Shown piece by piece: positions 5,973 through 7,733 of a DNA stretch of 7,733 nucleotides. Every line of letters starts with the position of its first letter. Position 1 is the stretch's first letter. Source of the stretch: Bacteroidia bacterium (GTDB lineage Bacteria > Bacteroidota > Bacteroidia > JABDFU01); the NCBI GenBank assembly GCA_020849195.1, contig JADLGT010000074.1, positions 1 through 7,733 of the forward strand, given 5' to 3'. A program made the translations under genes and the position numbers. Below the pieces are notes generated by a model. The model did not search any database and was not told the DNA's origin. It was given only the letters and a program-made list of their open reading frames with translations.

Positions 5973-7208
5973 CTATGTATGCAAATGCTTACTCTCTTCC
6001 AAATACGGGTGGTTTTTCACCATTAGCGGAGCTTTCGCTAAATTTTTTAACACAACAAATAAAAACAATCCTAAAAATCCGAGTGCAATAGTTATTTCCG
6101 TAATACCTATATGCCAGTGTTCGTGTACTTCGGCCGGCATAACCATTACAAATGTATCAACCCAATGACCGAACAATATACACAGTCCAACAAAAATAAG
6201 ATAGCCCGAATTGCGCTTTGCATCACGCGACATAAGCATTACCATTGGAAATGTAAAATTGATGAAGAACATAATCCACATGGGCCAACGATAACCATAC
6301 ATGTGTATTCGGTCGAAATAATAACTCACCTCTTCAGGAGCATTTGTGTACCAAATAAGCATAAACTGCATAAACCATAAATAGCTCCACAAAAAACTAA
6401 CGGCAAACATCCATTTACCCAAATCGTGAAGAGTGCTTTCTTGAACTTCTTGCAAAGAGCCATTGCGGCGCAACCAAAGAACTAACAGGGTTATTACAGT
6501 CAGTGCGCCTATCCATGTTCCGGAAAACGTGTACCATCCGAACATCGTGCTATACCAATGTGTATCTATTGACATTACCCAATCCCATGCCGAGGTAGAA
6601 GAAGTAACACCATAAAACACTAAAAATATTGCAGCACTTTTTTGATTGCTGAAGTGAATTAAATAATTGTTGTCGCCACCATCGTCGGCTAATAACGAGC
6701 GTTTGCGGAACAAACGCTGATAGTAGCCCCACACCAAGATATAGGCAAGTGTACGAGAAAAGAAAAAAGGAAAATTAAGATAGCCTTTTTTATTCGCAAT
6801 TATTTCATCAAACATAGGCGATCCTTCTTTGTATATATCCGGACTCATCCATTCGTACATGTGATGTACGCCTATGGCTCCAAGCACAAGCATAAGTAAC
6901 ATTAAGCCTAAACCAACAGGTAAATAACCGCTAACCGCTTCCATAACACGTTTAACAGTAGTAGCCCAGCCCGCTTCGGCTGCGTATTGCAAGGCAAGAA
7001 AAAACAGTGCACCTAAACTAATTCCCATAAAGTAAAATGTATTTACCAACAAGTTGGCCCAAAAACGATTGTGGTGATAATGTCCCGTCATATTCTCGGG
7101 AGCAGTTCCATCATTTACGTATCCCCAAATCAGCCCTATAATGCCAATACCCATGAGTATGTAGCACAAGCGTTTGGTTTTATCAGAAAAGGTGAACATT
7201 TGATTCAT
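5973..7208 (-). CDS. actF: Alternative complex III membrane subunit ActF (quinol:cytochrome c oxidoreductase)
   Basis: An integral membrane subunit of alternative complex III, which oxidises menaquinol and hands electrons to cytochrome c or directly to the oxidase, replacing the bc1 complex. The 411 residues contain about ten hydrophobic segments (roughly 13-31, 52-75, 93-113, 152-165, 190-210, 225-245, 268-287, 308-326, 335-355, 370-390), as expected for ActF, a shorter relative of the NrfD-like ActC. Family-like stretches include LGAIGVHHMYEWM (109-121), FPFFFSRTLAYI (146-157), TSSTSAWDWVMSIDTHWYS (202-220) with TMFGWYTFSG just after, FMQFMLIWYTNAPEE (279-293) and the His-rich loop VHEHWHIG (361-368). 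It starts 30 bp after actE ends and precedes coxB, the usual Bacteroidota order actABCDEF-coxB-coxA. The ATG at 7208 was chosen; M4 at 7199 is possible. Confidence 0.93.
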   Translation of the reverse strand: MNQMFTFSDKTKRLCYILMGIGIIGLIWGYVNDGTAPENMTGHYHHNRFWANLLVNTFYFMGISLGALFFLALQYAAEAGWATTVKRVMEAVSGYLPVGLGLMLLMLVLGAIGVHHMYEWMSPDIYKEGSPMFDEIIANKKGYLNFPFFFSRTLAYILVWGYYQRLFRKRSLLADDGGDNNYLIHFSNQKSAAIFLVFYGVTSSTSAWDWVMSIDTHWYSTMFGWYTFSGTWIGALTVITLLVLWLRRNGSLQEVQESTLHDLGKWMFAVSFLWSYLWFMQFMLIWYTNAPEEVSYYFDRIHMYGYRWPMWIMFFINFTFPMVMLMSRDAKRNSGYLIFVGLCILFGHWVDTFVMVMPAEVHEHWHIGITEITIALGFLGLFLFVVLKNLAKAPLMVKNHPYLEESKHLHT

Positions 7209-7238
7209 AATGCTTTTTATAATTGTATTATTTAAAAT

Positions 7239-7733
7239 CTATTTTTTTGTTTCAGAGCTTGCTGTTGCAGTTGAATCTGAAGCAGCAGGCTTGTCGTTTA
7301 TGTGCTGAAGTTTTTGTACATAATGCACCAGTTTCCATCGTTCCTCTTGTGTTAGCTGCGATGCGTGCGAACCCATTAAGCCTTTGCCATAAGTCATCGA
7401 GTGAAATATTTTTCCTTCGGGTAAATTTTTTAATGTTCCTGAATAGGCCGGGGGTGCGCCCGGTAGTTTTTCTGCAACAGGTCCATCGCCACCGCCCTGA
7501 GCGCCATGACATTGAACACAAAATTTTCCATACAACTCTTCTCCTTCTTTTAGCGCTTCGGGTGTTAATGCAATCGGATTTTTTAATTCGCGACCCGCTG
7601 CACCGTATCCGGTCGTATCATTTGTATATGGGTAAGGCATAAAACCTCTTGGTATTGTTCCTTCAACAGGCTTTCGACTACCGATACTATCGGTATAGAT
7701 GGGGTTTGAGTTATATACTTCGATAGATGGAGA
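7239..7733 (-). CDS. actE: Alternative complex III mono-heme cytochrome c subunit ActE (5' end outside window)
   Basis: A periplasmic, membrane-attached mono-heme cytochrome c subunit of alternative complex III that relays electrons toward cytochrome c oxidase. The heme-binding motif CVQCH is at 7506-7520, followed by GAQGGGDGP. A likely distal axial Met is encoded at 7374-7376 in GKGLMGSHASQLTQEERW, a pattern common to ActE (LMGSHASQL then W and the YVQKLQ helix). The frame stays open from the ATG at 7640 to the window end and encodes family-like sequence there (SNPIYTDSIGSRKPVEGTIP), so that ATG is internal and the true start, with the expected signal sequence or lipobox, lies outside the window. 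The C-terminus is a short Ser/Thr/Ala/Lys-rich tail. It is followed after 30 bp by actF. Confidence 0.92.
   Translation of the reverse strand, partial: SPSIEVYNSNPIYTDSIGSRKPVEGTIPRGFMPYPYTNDTTGYGAAGRELKNPIALTPEALKEGEELYGKFCVQCHGAQGGGDGPVAEKLPGAPPAYSGTLKNLPEGKIFHSMTYGKGLMGSHASQLTQEERWKLVHYVQKLQHINDKPAASDSTATASSETKK

Noticed and set aside
7223..7642. 139-codon open frame on the plus strand opposite actE
   Set aside because: It mirrors the actE coding sequence, whose heme motif and family sequence make the minus strand the real one.
7679..7695. Near-perfect inverted repeat TACCGATA-C-TATCGGTA
   Set aside because: It lies inside the actE coding frame (YTDSIG) and has a one-base centre, too tight for an RNA hairpin. 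Probably chance.

Overview
The window looks like a piece of a Bacteroidota chromosome. It is AT-rich, its initiation sites carry few Shine-Dalgarno signals, and it holds the arrangement typical of that phylum in which an alternative complex III (ACIII, Act) runs straight into an aa3-type cytochrome c oxidase. The protein sequences (ActE, ActF, a CoxB with extra N-terminal helices and a CNKIC copper motif, a His-tailed CoxA, an FFRGDIGQPYGGFPKEL-type pyruvate carboxylase) all fit this group. I cannot place it below phylum level.

Layout, left to right. Positions 1-700 (+ strand) hold the C-terminal end of a pyruvate carboxylase. An in-frame TAA at 527-529 cuts off the biotinyl domain, whose codons continue in the same frame, including the biotin-attachment motif EAMKME, to a TAG at 698-700. 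A hairpin at 720-747 may end this transcript. The rest of the gap up to 871 holds only short coding-like debris. Everything after that is on the minus strand. A GT2-family glycosyltransferase (1951-2709) and a GT4-family glycosyltransferase (872-1954) overlap by an ATGA and form a small cell-surface polysaccharide operon. A 230-bp gap separates them from the respiratory block, which is transcribed right to left: actE (7239 to beyond the window end), actF (5973-7208), coxB (4799-5824), coxA (2940-4757).

How the genes work together. ACIII takes electrons from menaquinol (ActF is a membrane subunit, ActE a mono-heme cytochrome c subunit) and passes them to the CuA site of CoxB, then to heme a and the heme a3-CuB centre of CoxA, where oxygen is reduced to water and protons are pumped. 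The two glycosyltransferases are probably unrelated to respiration. Pyruvate carboxylase would normally refill oxaloacetate, but this copy looks inactivated.

I found no RNA gene, CRISPR array, insertion sequence, phage gene or clear novel system. The observations most worth checking are the broken pyruvate carboxylase, the Glu-to-Lys change in the CuA motif of CoxB, the missing second Glu of the E-x7-E motif in the GT4 enzyme, and the absence of heme-O synthase and oxidase subunit III genes directly after coxA.
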